NCBI GenBank assembly: GCA_025738555.1
Contig: JAOVFP010000003.1
Location: 3,844,001-3,908,000 of the forward strand
Length of the DNA stretch: 64,000 bases
Origin: Cyathus striatus
Taxonomy: Eukaryota; Basidiomycota; Agaricomycetes; Agaricales; Nidulariaceae
Direction of reading: 5' to 3'
Shown here: positions 23,170-33,339 of the stretch, piece after piece
Layout of the letters: every line of letters begins with the position of its first letter
How positions within the stretch are numbered: the stretch's first letter is position 1
Position numbers and translations under genes: made by a program
Notes under the pieces: generated by a model
Database searches by the model: none
The model's input: only the letters and a program-made list of their open reading frames with translations
What the model was told of the DNA's origin: nothing

Positions 23170-24694
23170 TATCATCATGGACATTGAACAGTTACATACT
23201 GATATATTATCAGCTCTCCCTAATGACCTGGTCACAGTTATCTGAATGCGAACTCCTGAGAATCATTGGATGGTAACCCCGGATGGTTTCCTCTGTCTAG
23301 ATAACCGGATCTATGTTCTGGACTCCAGAACCCTTCAGCTTCAGGTTTTACAGTACAAACATGACCACCCACTTTCAGGACACCTTGGACAGAACAAGAC
23401 CCTTGAACTAATTTGATGTGAATATACTTGGCCGCTTATATGGACACTTGTAAAGGACTATTGTAAGTCTTGTAATACTTGCATGCATTCTAAACCACAG
23501 TGCCACCACCTGTATGGAACCCTGAAACAACTTCCAGTTCCTGGACACCCATTGCACTCGATATCTATGGATTTCATAGATCAACTTCCAAAATCATCAG
23601 CTTCCAAGTATGATTCTATACTCATTATTGTGGATCATTTCTCCAAGCAGTCTATCTTCATTCCCACTCATACCACATGCTCTTCTTCCGACCTTGCGCT
23701 TCTATTCATACTTCATGTCTTTTCCAAGCACAGAGTCACGGAACACATCACTTCCGATTGTGGTTCCAAGTTTGTGTCACATTTCTTCTGTTCCCTCGGT
23801 ATGGCCCTCGACATCACATTGCATTTCACCTTGGGTTATCATTCTGAAGACGACATCACATTGCATTTCACCTCGGGTTATCATTCTGAAGACGACAGCC
23901 AAATGGAATGCACCAACCAAACTCTGGAACAATACCTTCAGGCCTACTGCAACTATCAGCAGGATAACTGGTGTGATCTCTTACCTCTTGCTGAATTTGC
24001 TTACAATAATGCACTGAGTGCAACCACAGGAATTTCACCATTCTATGCAAACAAGGGTTAACACCTGAACCTTGCAATACATCTGGAACATGATCTCACT
24101 TCTGCTCATGCCCAGCACTTCACAGTAAATCTAGAGGAACTTCATGAGATGCTTTGGACTGAAATACTCAGTGTGCAGAAACATTACCAAGCACCTGCCA
24201 ATGCGCATTGCAAACCCACACCCGCATTCCCTGTTGGGACAAAGGTATATGTTAAAGCCAAGTACTTCCAGACAACCTGGCCATCCTGAAAACTTGCAGA
24301 AAAGTTCCTAGGACCTTTTGAAGTCATTGCACTTGCTGGATCGCATTCACGTACCTTGCACCTTCCAGAACAATTTCATGCAGTCCACCCAGTATTCCAT
24401 GTATCCATGCTTGAACCCAATACTGAAAATACTATCCCAGATCGCATTATTCCTCCACCACCACCTGTCCAGGTTGATGGTGATATTGAATACGAGGTCT
24501 CGGAAATTTTGGACTCTAAACTGGATTGTCATTTGCATTGCAAACTGAGGTACTATGTACACTGGCTAGGGTATGAAGGGACTGATGAAGAGTTCTCATG
24601 GCTTCCGGCCATGGAACTGGAACACACTATGGATATCATCAAAGAGTTCCACTCCTGCTATCCAGATAAGCCCAGCCCTACTCCTATTTCTTAA
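23170..24694 (+). pseudogene. pol: Gypsy pol: integrase and chromodomain
   Basis: An HHCC zinc-binding start (GHLGQNKTLELI, then CKSCNTCMHSK) is followed by the integrase core. The first Asp is in SMDFIDQLP, the second in TSDCGSKFVSHFF (family TSDRGSEF), and the Glu is in MECTNQTLEQY. A 42 bp direct tandem duplication (23810-23851 and 23852-23893) repeats 14 residues inside the core and probably disrupts the fold. The frame is broken by TGA near 23415, TAA at 24060 and TGA near 24288. The C-terminus is a chromodomain (ILDSKLDCHLHCKLRYYVHW, then WLPAMELEHTMDIIKEFH) ending at 24694. In this family the chromodomain directs insertion to heterochromatin marks, which fits the repeat-rich setting. 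Confidence 0.8.
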
Positions 24695-24818
24695 TTTCAC
24701 GTTACTTATTATCCGCTTGCAGTTTCATCTTATACAAAACCAAAAAACAATGAATAACAAGCAAAAAATGAGATACAAGTACATTTAATTCTTTGGTAAT
24801 GTGTTACAAGCATTTCCA

Positions 24819-25545
24819 TCACTCCCTCTGCATCTGCGACTTGACCCAAGCTACTATGTCACCTTCCAACACAATTCTGGCACCCATCACAACTTCCTCA
24901 TATGCATCCGGATCCCAGAGGCATTCCACAAGCAAGGTTTCAATATGGAAACATGGACGACGTGCTCAGGTACCTTGGCAAAACCTCGGAACAGCTTACC
25001 ATGTTTGCCTACTACCTGGCAATTGGTACCCGCAAAGATTTGGAGCTGAGTTATCACCTCCCTTTGCTGAATGATAATTGTGTCATCCTGCAGCCACCTC
25101 TGTGACTCAATCTGATAGACTAAGCCATCTTCCAATGCTTTCTACATTTTCCCTAGCAGTCCCTGCTATGTTCCGCATCCATCCTGGACCTCATCCACCA
25201 CTTTCAACACTTTCAACCCACTTCTGATGCTCATCTTCATTGGATGTTCAATCTATGAAGCAACCAAGCTTGCTTCCCTTTCCGGAACATCAAGAATGAA
25301 TTGGCTACTCCTGGAACATCGACTTACATGTTCCCAGGTCTTTGGTCTCAGTTCAGCTACAACTTGCTGGAACTTACTCAGGAACTTGTAGTTCGCACCT
25401 TTGCTATTTTCCTTGCCAAAGAAATCAGATGCACTCTCTTTCTCTCATTTGAACATCTACTGACCAATAGGATTTCTCATATTATTTTTAGTTATATTTT
25501 CTCACACACAGTATGACCTCATGGGCTTGGCCCTAAAAGGGGGAT
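24819..25545 (-). pseudogene. Antisense gene remnant in the gypsy 3' region
   Basis: Between the gypsy stop codon and the right LTR, the minus strand encodes a degraded relative of the gene at 45664-48374. It shows IIIQQREVITQL, CQVVGKHGKLF and PEHVVHVSILK, with the C-terminal VKSQMQRE and its stop at 24819. Upstream non-coding sequence also matches: ATGAGGTCAT and GAAATCCTATTGGTCAGT are shared with 45547-45615. The remnant is shorter than the other copy, so it has deletions. It shows that this antisense gene is part of the element, not a chance neighbour. Confidence 0.6.
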
Positions 25546-25547
25546 AC

Positions 25548-26160
25548 TGTTATATCCATGTCCAGATACATCATGCCGACATTACTGAACACTTCCATGT
25601 GACCTTCTAATACACCTGTTCCATTCCCAGAATGTACCTGCCACGGGTTTACACTTTCTGATGTTCCCACCCAGGAATGTACCTGGAACCCATTGGGTTT
25701 TCTATCAGGTATCTCAGATATGTAGTTTCTCTTATAACAGCCTCACTGCATCATTATACCATTACTCCTCTCTTCCATTCTCACTTGTATGTTTCATTAT
25801 GGTCAATGTAGTTTAGTTTCTTATTCTTCATTCTGAGCACGTCATTTGTGCCACTACTCCTCTTTGCTCAGTCTTTATTTTGTTTACTTACACTTAGCAT
25901 TCTGTCTCCGGATTCATACCTATGTCTTACTAGTACATATAAATAGTCTTCCAAATGTACTAGGTAGTCTTCAGTATTCATATCAACTCTGTACACTTTC
26001 TTCCTACTCTAAGTTCCAAAACCCGCTCCAGGTTTTCCTTTGGGTTTCTCTCCTACTGCCTAGTGTAGTGGCAAAGCCCCTTGCATACTCTGGAATTTTT
26101 CCTTACATTGGATATTGTCTGTTGTGAAATATGAACCATTCCCTGGGGATATCCAGGTGG
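25548..26160 (+). repeat. Gypsy LTR (right LTR of copy 1)
   Basis: The LTR starts TGTTATATCC directly after a polypurine tract. It contains a TATA-like ATATAAATAG near 25940 and CT-rich sequence downstream. Its right end is not certain. Sequence beyond (26160-26298) includes GGTGGCGCAGCACATATGC, which could be a primer-binding site, and ATGCCCTCCAGGCGTGTTCG, which could be a gag start, so this LTR may be the junction of a truncated tandem copy. Confidence 0.6.
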
Positions 26161-26298
26161 CGCAGCACATATGCTGAAGCCATGGTTCACTTCCACACTC
26201 CTGTTCCCATTTCTGTACCCACTTCAGGTTTCCGTTATAGTTTTCTCATGCCCTCCAGGCGTGTTCGCAACCAATTCTAAGCAGGAAGAGAATCAGTA

Positions 26299-26435
26299 TG
26301 TAACACCTATGCTTTTTAGAAAATATTCAAAATCACATGAAGTTCATGTAATTTCAGGTGAATTTCATGTGAATTTTATGTCAAATAGGTGATATTCATG
26401 TGAATTCATAGTGAAGGGGGGAGGAGTGTAAAGTA
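26299..26435. mobile_element. Truncated element of the TTTACACTCCCC family
   Basis: This 137 bp is the reverse complement of the left end of element A (46634 onward) and of element B (61581). It shares the CATAGGTGT-to-AAGCATAGG region, the TTCATGTGAATT repeats, a G-rich stretch and the terminus GTGTAAAGTACTG at 26435. The other end is missing, so it is a relic. Confidence 0.7.
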
Positions 26436-27292
26436 CTGCTTGTTGTAGTACTTGCTTTATTTTTGCTTCATATTTGTTATATATCACAAAGGTGTGACAG
26501 GTGTGAAACATGAGAAAATGTGACAAATGAGACATGTAAGAAAGATGTGACAGGTGTGACAGTTGAGAAGAGCATTGTCAGAAGTAACAAAGAATAGAGG
26601 GGGTGGTTGAGAGAATAGAGAGTGATAAAAGATAGAAGCTCAGACACAAACACATACACAGACACAAAATGGGGAGGAAACTTATTGACTACTATCAAGT
26701 TACAGAGTGTTTATATACTGAGTGTGTCTACCAAAGTCCCAACCAAGGTCCATGTAACTAAGGTAACAGACAGCTGTCAATCTGTCAATCAAGGATCTGT
26801 CAATCACAGAACTGTCAAGTATGACAGGTGACAAGTGACAGCTGTCAAAGAAGCTGTGCAACCCAGAATATCTAACAAGCATGACATGTATGTGATATAT
26901 AGGAAAAGTGTGACATGTGTGGCATGTGGAAAGAGCGTGACAGATGTGACATATGGGAAAGGTGTGACATGTGTGACATATGAGAAGAGCGTGACGGGTG
27001 TGACAGGTAATAAAGGTGTGACATGTGTAACACATGAGAAGAGCGTGACAGGTGTGACAGATAAGGTGTGACATGTATAACACATGAGAAGAGCACAATG
27101 GGTGTGACAGATAATAAAGGTGTGATATGTGTGAAAATTGTGACAGGCATAAATGTGACAATTGTGGTTGTTATGCCTACTTTGATAGTAGTTATGTCTA
27201 CCAATTCTTAATGATCACTTATGATTGCCAGTGGATACTACAGTATTATGGCATTCTTTGACACACTAGTGTGACTTAACATATCTGAATTC
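26436..27292. mobile_element. Partial satellite element related to 41498-45545
   Basis: In reverse complement this matches 41498-41840: AACAAATATGAAGCAAAAA, arrays of GTGTGACAGGTGTGAC and GTGACATGTGTGAC, then a stretch with ATGTCTACCAAT. It ends near 27292 in TTGACACACTAGTG. The left side is cut by the truncated element at 26435. Solo LTR copy 2 is inserted in it. Cys- and His-rich open frames here only reflect the TGTGACA arrays. Confidence 0.6.
26576..26877 (-). mobile_element. Solo LTR, family L, copy 2
   Basis: This 302 bp LTR has TGTCAGAAG and ATCTAACA ends on the plus strand and is flanked by the perfect 5 bp duplication AGCAT (26571-26575 and 26878-26882). It contains the palindrome TGACAGCTGTCA and many TGACA/TGTCA motifs, plus a TATATACTGAGTG block. 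There is no internal retrotransposon sequence, so it is a solo LTR left by recombination or a very short LTR-type element. Confidence 0.88.
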
Positions 27293-27446
27293 CTTTCACT
27301 TTCCAGCCTCACCCCTTCATCATATCACTTAGATATTTCATATACATCTTCTCATACATATATCATCATTGGTAAATATTTTTGAATGCATTAAATGAGC
27401 TGGAAGAGAATATAGGGTAGGATTACTACAATTCTAAACAAGAACC

Positions 27447-27645
27447 TGTTGTAGAAATTAGTTGAATATTACAGTACTTACATGAATGTTGGAGAACATA
27501 TGAGAATAGTATGGAATGATCTAGATAACATATTCAAGTACACAGTAGATAGTTCTAGTTAGTTACTAGATGCACATATAAGCTGCTAGATATTCAATAC
27601 ATATCTTAGTATTTTATCCCCCTCTTTATTGTGCCAACTGCTATA
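27447..27645 (+). repeat. Copia left LTR
   Basis: It starts TGTTGTAGAAATTAG and ends CAACTGCTATA. The right LTR (34386-34436 plus 35511-35658) is nearly the same apart from the large insertion. Only a few substitutions separate the two, consistent with a fairly young insertion. Confidence 0.85.
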
Positions 27646-27662
27646 GGTTATGGGCCCCGACC
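27646..27662 (+). promoter_or_regulatory. Copia primer-binding site, half-tRNA type
   Basis: GGTTATGGGCCCCGACC follows the left LTR directly. GGTTATGGGCCC is complementary to the anticodon arm of eukaryotic initiator methionine tRNA (GGGCCCATAACC). Drosophila copia is known to prime from such an internal tRNA cut. It is read here as the start point of minus-strand cDNA. Confidence 0.65.
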
Positions 27663-28340
27663 GTAACTAAATATACAAGAAGAAATACTCACCTGCACAT
27701 CAAAGAGCTGTCATGTCCCATTCTATTCCACTAGGGACAAGAACCTCAGAGGAGATAGTCTAAGTAGCAGAGTAAAGGAGTAGTGGAATGTTGGCTTCAA
27801 CTTGTGTGTTGTGCCCCTTGGACTTCCAGTTCCATATTTAGAACAAAGCAGAGTAAGTGGCAAAATAGCAGAGTTGGCTCAAGGCCCAAGTGGGAGAAGG
27901 GTGTAAATGTAGTTGATTTGAAACTGAAGTCTATCTACATTACAGGAGTAGTTTACATAGTAAACTACTTTGTCTGAATGTGTACAGAATAATGCCCATG
28001 GGTATGTGGCATCCTAGGGGTAAGTAAACTCCATGAAATGTAGAACATGGTAAAATAGTAGTATGCCTCTAGATTATAGTCATAGGAGAAATGGCCGTGG
28101 CCAGAGAATGAGGTAGTAATATTAAAGGGAAGGAACAAGTAAACAGTTACAAGTAAACATTAGTAAGGAAAAGTTTGATATATAATAAGTATACATAGTC
28201 TGGAGGAAATGTACTAAAAGTGGAGTAAACCCGGAGTTGACTCCAATGGTACAGGGATTGTCACGGATATGACAAGAGCTCAAAACTCAATATCACAATT
28301 ATACAACATGTTGGAATAAAGCAATTCAGGGACTTACCAT

Positions 28341-29815
28341 ATGGAGATGCTGAATAGCAATAATTGGATGCCCTGGAAGTGATGGATGCTTGCTGTGCTG
28401 AGGGATTCAGATCTTGAGGATTTTATTAGTAAGAGTGCAGCTCCACCAAAGCCTAAGGAAGATAGTAAGCTGACTGACAAAGAAACTAAAGTAATAAATG
28501 AATGGAAAAAGAAGGACTCGAAAGCTCAAACTCAAATTGAGTTGGCCATTGGAGATGCCAAAATGATCCACATCAGTGGTGCCGAGATGGCAAGCCAAAT
28601 GTGGAAACAACTCTCACAGATCAAGGAATCTAAGGGGACTTTAGGAATTCTGGCAACACAGTGTGCAATGTATTGTGCACAGGCTGAAGAAGGTTTTGAC
28701 ATGGTGGAATATATATCTAATTTGAGGTAACTGCAGGAACAGTTAGCTCTCATGGGACATAAGATTGAAGATGGTGATTTTCTTATGATATTAATCACAT
28801 CCCTTCCTGAGAGCTGGGACAATTACACCTCCTCTTATCTTGGTTCTAGTGGAAATAAACCTACCATCACTTCACATGAATTTGTTGCAATTTTATTAGA
28901 TGAATTTCGATGTTGCAATGATAGAAATGGGGACTCATCTACTTCTACAGGTGTTACTTTACAGGGAATAGGAAATTACAGCAAGAACACCCAGGACTAG
29001 GACAAAGAATGCTATAATTGTCATAAGAAAGGTCACATGTCTAAGGATTGCTGGGCTAAAGGTGGCAGCAAAGAGAGACAAGGACCGAAGCAGTGGGGAA
29101 ATAGGAATCACACTAATCAGACACAGGAATCAGTTAATTTGGGACTACAAGACACAGCTTACCACATTAAGAATGGACAGAATTTTTCGAAATATGATTG
29201 GCTGTTGGACTCAGGGACAACCTCACACATCTGTGGTATGTGCGATGCATTTATTGAATACAAACCAATTAAATCCACTGTTGAGGGAATTGGAAAGGAG
29301 CCAGCAATTGTTTGTGGTGTAGGAAAGGTGCATTTAAATTTCACTATCAATGGAAAATTAGAACATCACATTCTGCAAGATGTTCTGCATGTATCTGAAG
29401 CACCAAACTGTTTATTATAGCAATCACGATTCGATGACTGTGGCAGTAAAGTTAATTCAGCAAATGGAATCTGTGAACTGATCAATAAAAATGATAGGCT
29501 TGTCAGAACAGGGAGGAAAGTAAACAGGCTGTTCTTACTTGAGGCGAGAGCTGAATTAATTGGAAATGACCATGTGAACCTTGCCACCATGAAGAAGATA
29601 TCTTGGGATGAATGGCACCAAAGATTTGGCCATCTGTCAATGTCAGGATTAGACACCCTGAAGAAGCAAGGGATGGTTGATGGACTTACCATAGATGAAT
29701 CAACATTCCCATCTAGAAGTTGTGAAGCATGCATTCAAGCAAAACAGGCACATAGGCCCTTCCCAAAAGAGGCTGAACATCGATCCAGCACACCAGGAGA
29801 ACACATTATGAGTGA
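28341..29815 (+). pseudogene. gag-pol: Copia gag, protease and integrase zinc-binding region
   Basis: The frame starts near MEMLNSNNWMPWK and continues through the capsid-like domain (AKMIHISGAEMASQMWKQL, LITSLPESWDNYTSSYLG). A CCHC knuckle CYNCHKKGHMSKDC lies near 29010-29055. The protease motif WLLDSGTTSHIC starts at 29199, with the catalytic Asp at 29208-29210. The pre-integrase zinc region WHQRFGHLSMSGL, then CEACIQAKQ, lies near 29605-29745. Stops are TGA 28380, TAA 28728, TAG 28998 and TAG 29418; the rest of the frame is open. Foldback element F1 interrupts at 29816. Rejoined at the duplicated TTATGAGTGA, the frame passes straight into the integrase core. Confidence 0.8.
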
Positions 29816-31107
29816 GGTCGATACACTTAGCCACATGTTTCAACTGACTATCAGAGAGTCAGTTGAGAGTCAGTTGATAGTATCAGAGAGTAGATTGATA
29901 GTAAGATGAAACTTAGTTGAGAGTCAGGTGAGAGTTTTGAGAGTCAGGTGAGAGTCAGTTGATAGTCAGATTATAATTACATACAAAATTAGAATATTGT
30001 TAGTCTCACCTTACTCTCACCTTACTATTAGCTTACTCTTATTCAATCTGGTATCAGATACTAATCTGAGAGTTGATTGATACAATTTCACCTGACTATC
30101 ATCTGACTATCAATTAAATTTGTATGAGTTATTGATGCAAAATAAGATTGCATTTTAGAAGAATTGAACAAGGTTATTACACTCCTCCACAAAATCATGT
30201 AGACTCCATGTAGATTCCACCTGATCACTACAGTTTCCCACAGTCATTACATATGTCACACATTGTGACATGTGTGACATGCTGGAAAAAGTGTGACATG
30301 TTGGAAAAAGCGTGATATGTTGGAAAAAGTGTGATATATTGGAAAAAGTGTGACATGTTGGAAAAAGCGTGACATGTATGACACATTGAATAAAGTGTGA
30401 CATGTGTGACACATCTTGTCGTGTGACATGTTGGAAAATGTTGGGAAAAGTGTGAAATGCTGAAAAATGTTGGAAAAAGCATGACATGTTGGAAAAAGCT
30501 GGAAAAAGTGTGACATGTGTGATATGTTGAAAAATGTGTGACATGCTGGAAAATGTTGGAAAAGTGTAACATGTTGGAAAATGTTGGAAAAGCGTGACAT
30601 GTTGAAAAATGTTGGAAAAAGCGTGACATGTGTGACAAGCGTGGGAAAAGTGTGACATGTTGGAAAAGTGTGGCAAGTGTGATGGTTATGATATGTGACA
30701 TGTTTGGAATACTGTCACATTTTTCCCACGCTTGTCACACATATCACGCTTTTTCCAACATTTTTCAACATGTCACGCTTTTCCAACATTTTCCAGCATG
30801 TCACACTTTTCCCAACATTTTCCAACATGTCACACATGGAGTTAGGTAAGAGTCAGGTAAGAATCCAAGCTAAGCCCAATACTAATTTCAGATCTCAACT
30901 GACTCTCAACTGACTCTAATGAGACTCTCAGTTGACTTTTGAGACTCAGTTGAGAGTCAAATGACAGTCAGATGAGAGTCTAACCTGACTTCTGAGACTT
31001 AGTTGAGAGTCAGATGAGAGTCAGGTGAGACTATCAATACTTATATGAGAGTCAGTTGATAGTCAGTTGATAGTCAGTTGAGACATGTGTGGGAGTGACA
31101 CATACAG
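29816..31107. mobile_element. Foldback element F1 with 10 bp target duplication
   Basis: The left end is GGTCGATACACTTAGCC; the right end, reverse-complemented, is CTGTATGTGTCACTCCC. Both lead into CACATGTYTCAACTGACTATC. It is flanked by TTATGAGTGA at 29806-29815 and 31108-31117. The 1292 bp is built of inverted arms: outer arrays of ACTGACTCTCA-type decamers and inner arrays of about 20 bp GTGTGACATGTTGGAAAAA units in both orientations. No protein is encoded. A 1291 bp copy lies at 42145-43435 in opposite orientation. Ten-base duplications and repeat-filled arms suggest a foldback, possibly Mutator-like, element, but the superfamily is inference. Confidence 0.85.
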
Positions 31108-33050
31108 TTATGAGTGATGTATGGGGACCTGCAAGAGTGCAAAGTATTGAGAAGTGGAAATATTACATTTCCTTCATGGATGATTGCACAAGACTTACCT
31201 CATTTTTATTTTTGAAGTCCAAGGGTGAAGCATTTGAAAGAATTAAGGAATACTGTGCCATGGTGAAAAGGAAGTTTGATAAATATCCTAAATGGCTTTG
31301 TTTTGACAATGGAAAAGAATTAGTAAATGATAAATTGAAGAAATGGGCAGCAGATGAAGGAATTACCATTGAAGCCACTGCACCATATTCACCTTTGCAA
31401 AATGGCATTGCTGAACAATTTAATCACACCCTGTTGGAGTTAGCACAAGCTATTTTAATTCAGAAAGACTTACCTCCATTCCTTTGGGACCAAGCTGTTA
31501 TGTATGCAGTCTATATCCGAAATCAATCCCCTACATGTGCACTGGATGGAATAACACCATTAGAAGCTTGGAGCAAACAGAAACCAAATGTTTCGCACTT
31601 GAGGGAGTTCAGATGCGATGTATGGGTACTGAATGAGACGAAGAACCTTTCCAAATTGAAACCTAAGTCAAATAAAATGATTTTTGTTGGATTTCATGAT
31701 GGAGCGAAAGCTATTCAATATTATGATCCTATAAAGAAGAATATCAAGGTATCGCACAATGTAGCATTTAATGAAAATGACGAACCTCGAGAACTTGATA
31801 ATATGACCATTTTTCCGAATTTGCGAGCTGAGGGGGAGCCAGAACAATATTCCAGCTCACAAAATGAAGAAAATGCATCAGAATATGCACCAGACCATGA
31901 AAGCGAAGAGAAATTACCCAAAACAACGACTCAACAGCCAGATAAGCGAGTACTACGATCCAAGAAGGATGTAGACTACAAGAAGCTTGCTAATCCAAAC
32001 ACATGCAAGCCAGCTCGAAGATTTATGCCAGGAAGCAATAATAATTCTACAAATTCATCAGAAGCACAATCAACACAGAATCAACATACTAACCTCACTT
32101 TCAGCACCAGGGATCGCATATTTGAAGAAATACTTGAGAAGCTGCACTCTGGAATGTTAAATGAAGACCTAAATGACAAAACTCCGAAATCTGTTGAGGA
32201 AGCACTAAGTTGTGCAGACAAACAGAACTGGAAAGCAGCTATTCATGCAGAACTAAGTCAGTTGGAGGAAATGGGAACCTGGGAACTCATTGACTTACCA
32301 CAGGGAAGAGAAGCTATAGAAAATTGTTGGGTTTTCACTAAGAAAGACGAAGATCCTACAATTCCAGTGAAATACAAAGCCAGACTTGTAGCAAAAGGCT
32401 TTACACAAAAACCTGGAGAAGACTTTAGTGAAACTGGAACCTTCACACCAGTTATGAGATTTGAATCATTAAGTGCCCTGTTAGCAATGTCAGCTATCAA
32501 TAATTGGGAAATGACCCAAATGGATGTGAAGAGTGCTTATCTGAATGGACACATCACAGAGGAGTTGTATATGAGACAACCCACAGGATTTGAAGACAGA
32601 ACTGGCAGAGTTTGCAAATTAAAGAAAGCTTTATATGGGTTAAAGCAAGCTGGGAATGTATGGAACAAAGAATTTAGCAGAGTGATGAAAGAAATAGGTT
32701 TTGAGAAGTTGAAGAGTGACTATTGCTGCTTCAAGTGTGTCAACAGAGATAAATCAAGTTATGTCCTAGTTTGGGTCAATGACTTAATCACTTTTATGTT
32801 CGATATCACTGAATGCAAGCAAATTGAGGAACAACTCAGTGCACAATTTAAAATCAAGATCATCGGCAAGCCAAAAACTTTACTAGGTATCAAAATGGCA
32901 CACGACTGCACTCAAGGAACTATATCTATATCTCAAACTCATTACATCGACACACTGCTCAAGAAATTCGGTCTCGAGAACACAAATTCTGTTCACACCC
33001 TGCTCAATCCCAATGTCAATCTCGATTTAGAAGACCCTGAAACAGAAGAT
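31108..33050 (+). pseudogene. pol: Copia integrase core and reverse transcriptase
   Basis: The integrase DDE triad is visible as MSDVWGP, LCFDNGKEL and NGIAEQFNHTL. After a polar linker comes reverse transcriptase: WVFTKKDEDPTIPVKYKARL, FTPVMRFESLSALLAM, MDVKSAYLNGHITEELYMRQ, LYGLKQAGNVW, then YVLVWVNDLITF where the family has YVDDL or similar. The first Asp of the catalytic pair is replaced by Asn (codon near 32779), which should abolish polymerisation. No stop occurs in this 650-codon stretch. The 284 bp insertion at 33051 ends it artificially; the frame resumes at 33340. Confidence 0.85.
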
Positions 33051-33334
33051 TGTAAGGGATAAGGTGTGCTTGACACCTTAACAAAGAAATGTAATGTGAG
33101 TCGGTCGAACGTCTGTTCTTCCTGTGGCATTCTAAGGTGTTGAGTAATGGGGGGTAATGTTCACTAAATTGCTAAGAGGTAGATACAACAAATTTATAGT
33201 AAGTAGGAAAAAAAAAAAAATTACTTAATTGCTAAATGGATATTAGGATTTAAAGGGTTCAAACATTACGTAATCTCGATACCAAAACTTGAAGAATACC
33301 GAATTTTGTAGTGCAGGCGAATCGCCTGCTCTAC
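33051..33334. mobile_element. 284 bp insertion in copia, probable solo LTR
   Basis: It begins TGTAAGGGATAAGG and ends CTGCTCTAC, flanked by AAGAT at 33046-33050 and 33335-33339. Removing it joins ETED to QGAMKIDQ in frame. It contains an A-rich run of 13 and no reading frame. The TG start and 5 bp duplication suggest a small solo LTR; an alternative boundary gives TG...ACA with a 4 bp duplication. Confidence 0.65.
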
Positions 33335-33339
33335 AAGAT

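Larger units (their letters stand above)
20589..26160 (+). mobile_element. Chromodomain Ty3/gypsy retrotransposon, copy 1, decayed and internally deleted
   Basis: Gag, protease, a remnant of RNase H, integrase and a C-terminal chromodomain are present in the usual order, followed by an antisense gene remnant, a purine tract (AAAAGGGGGATAC) and a right LTR starting TGTTATATCC at 25548. A TATA-like ATATAAATAG lies in the LTR near 25940. The 5' LTR and the start of gag are missing, replaced by a satellite element. The reverse transcriptase core is deleted. Most in-frame stops are TGA where the family has Arg, so the copy is dead. A second copy lies at 45546-49946 in reverse orientation. Confidence 0.85.
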
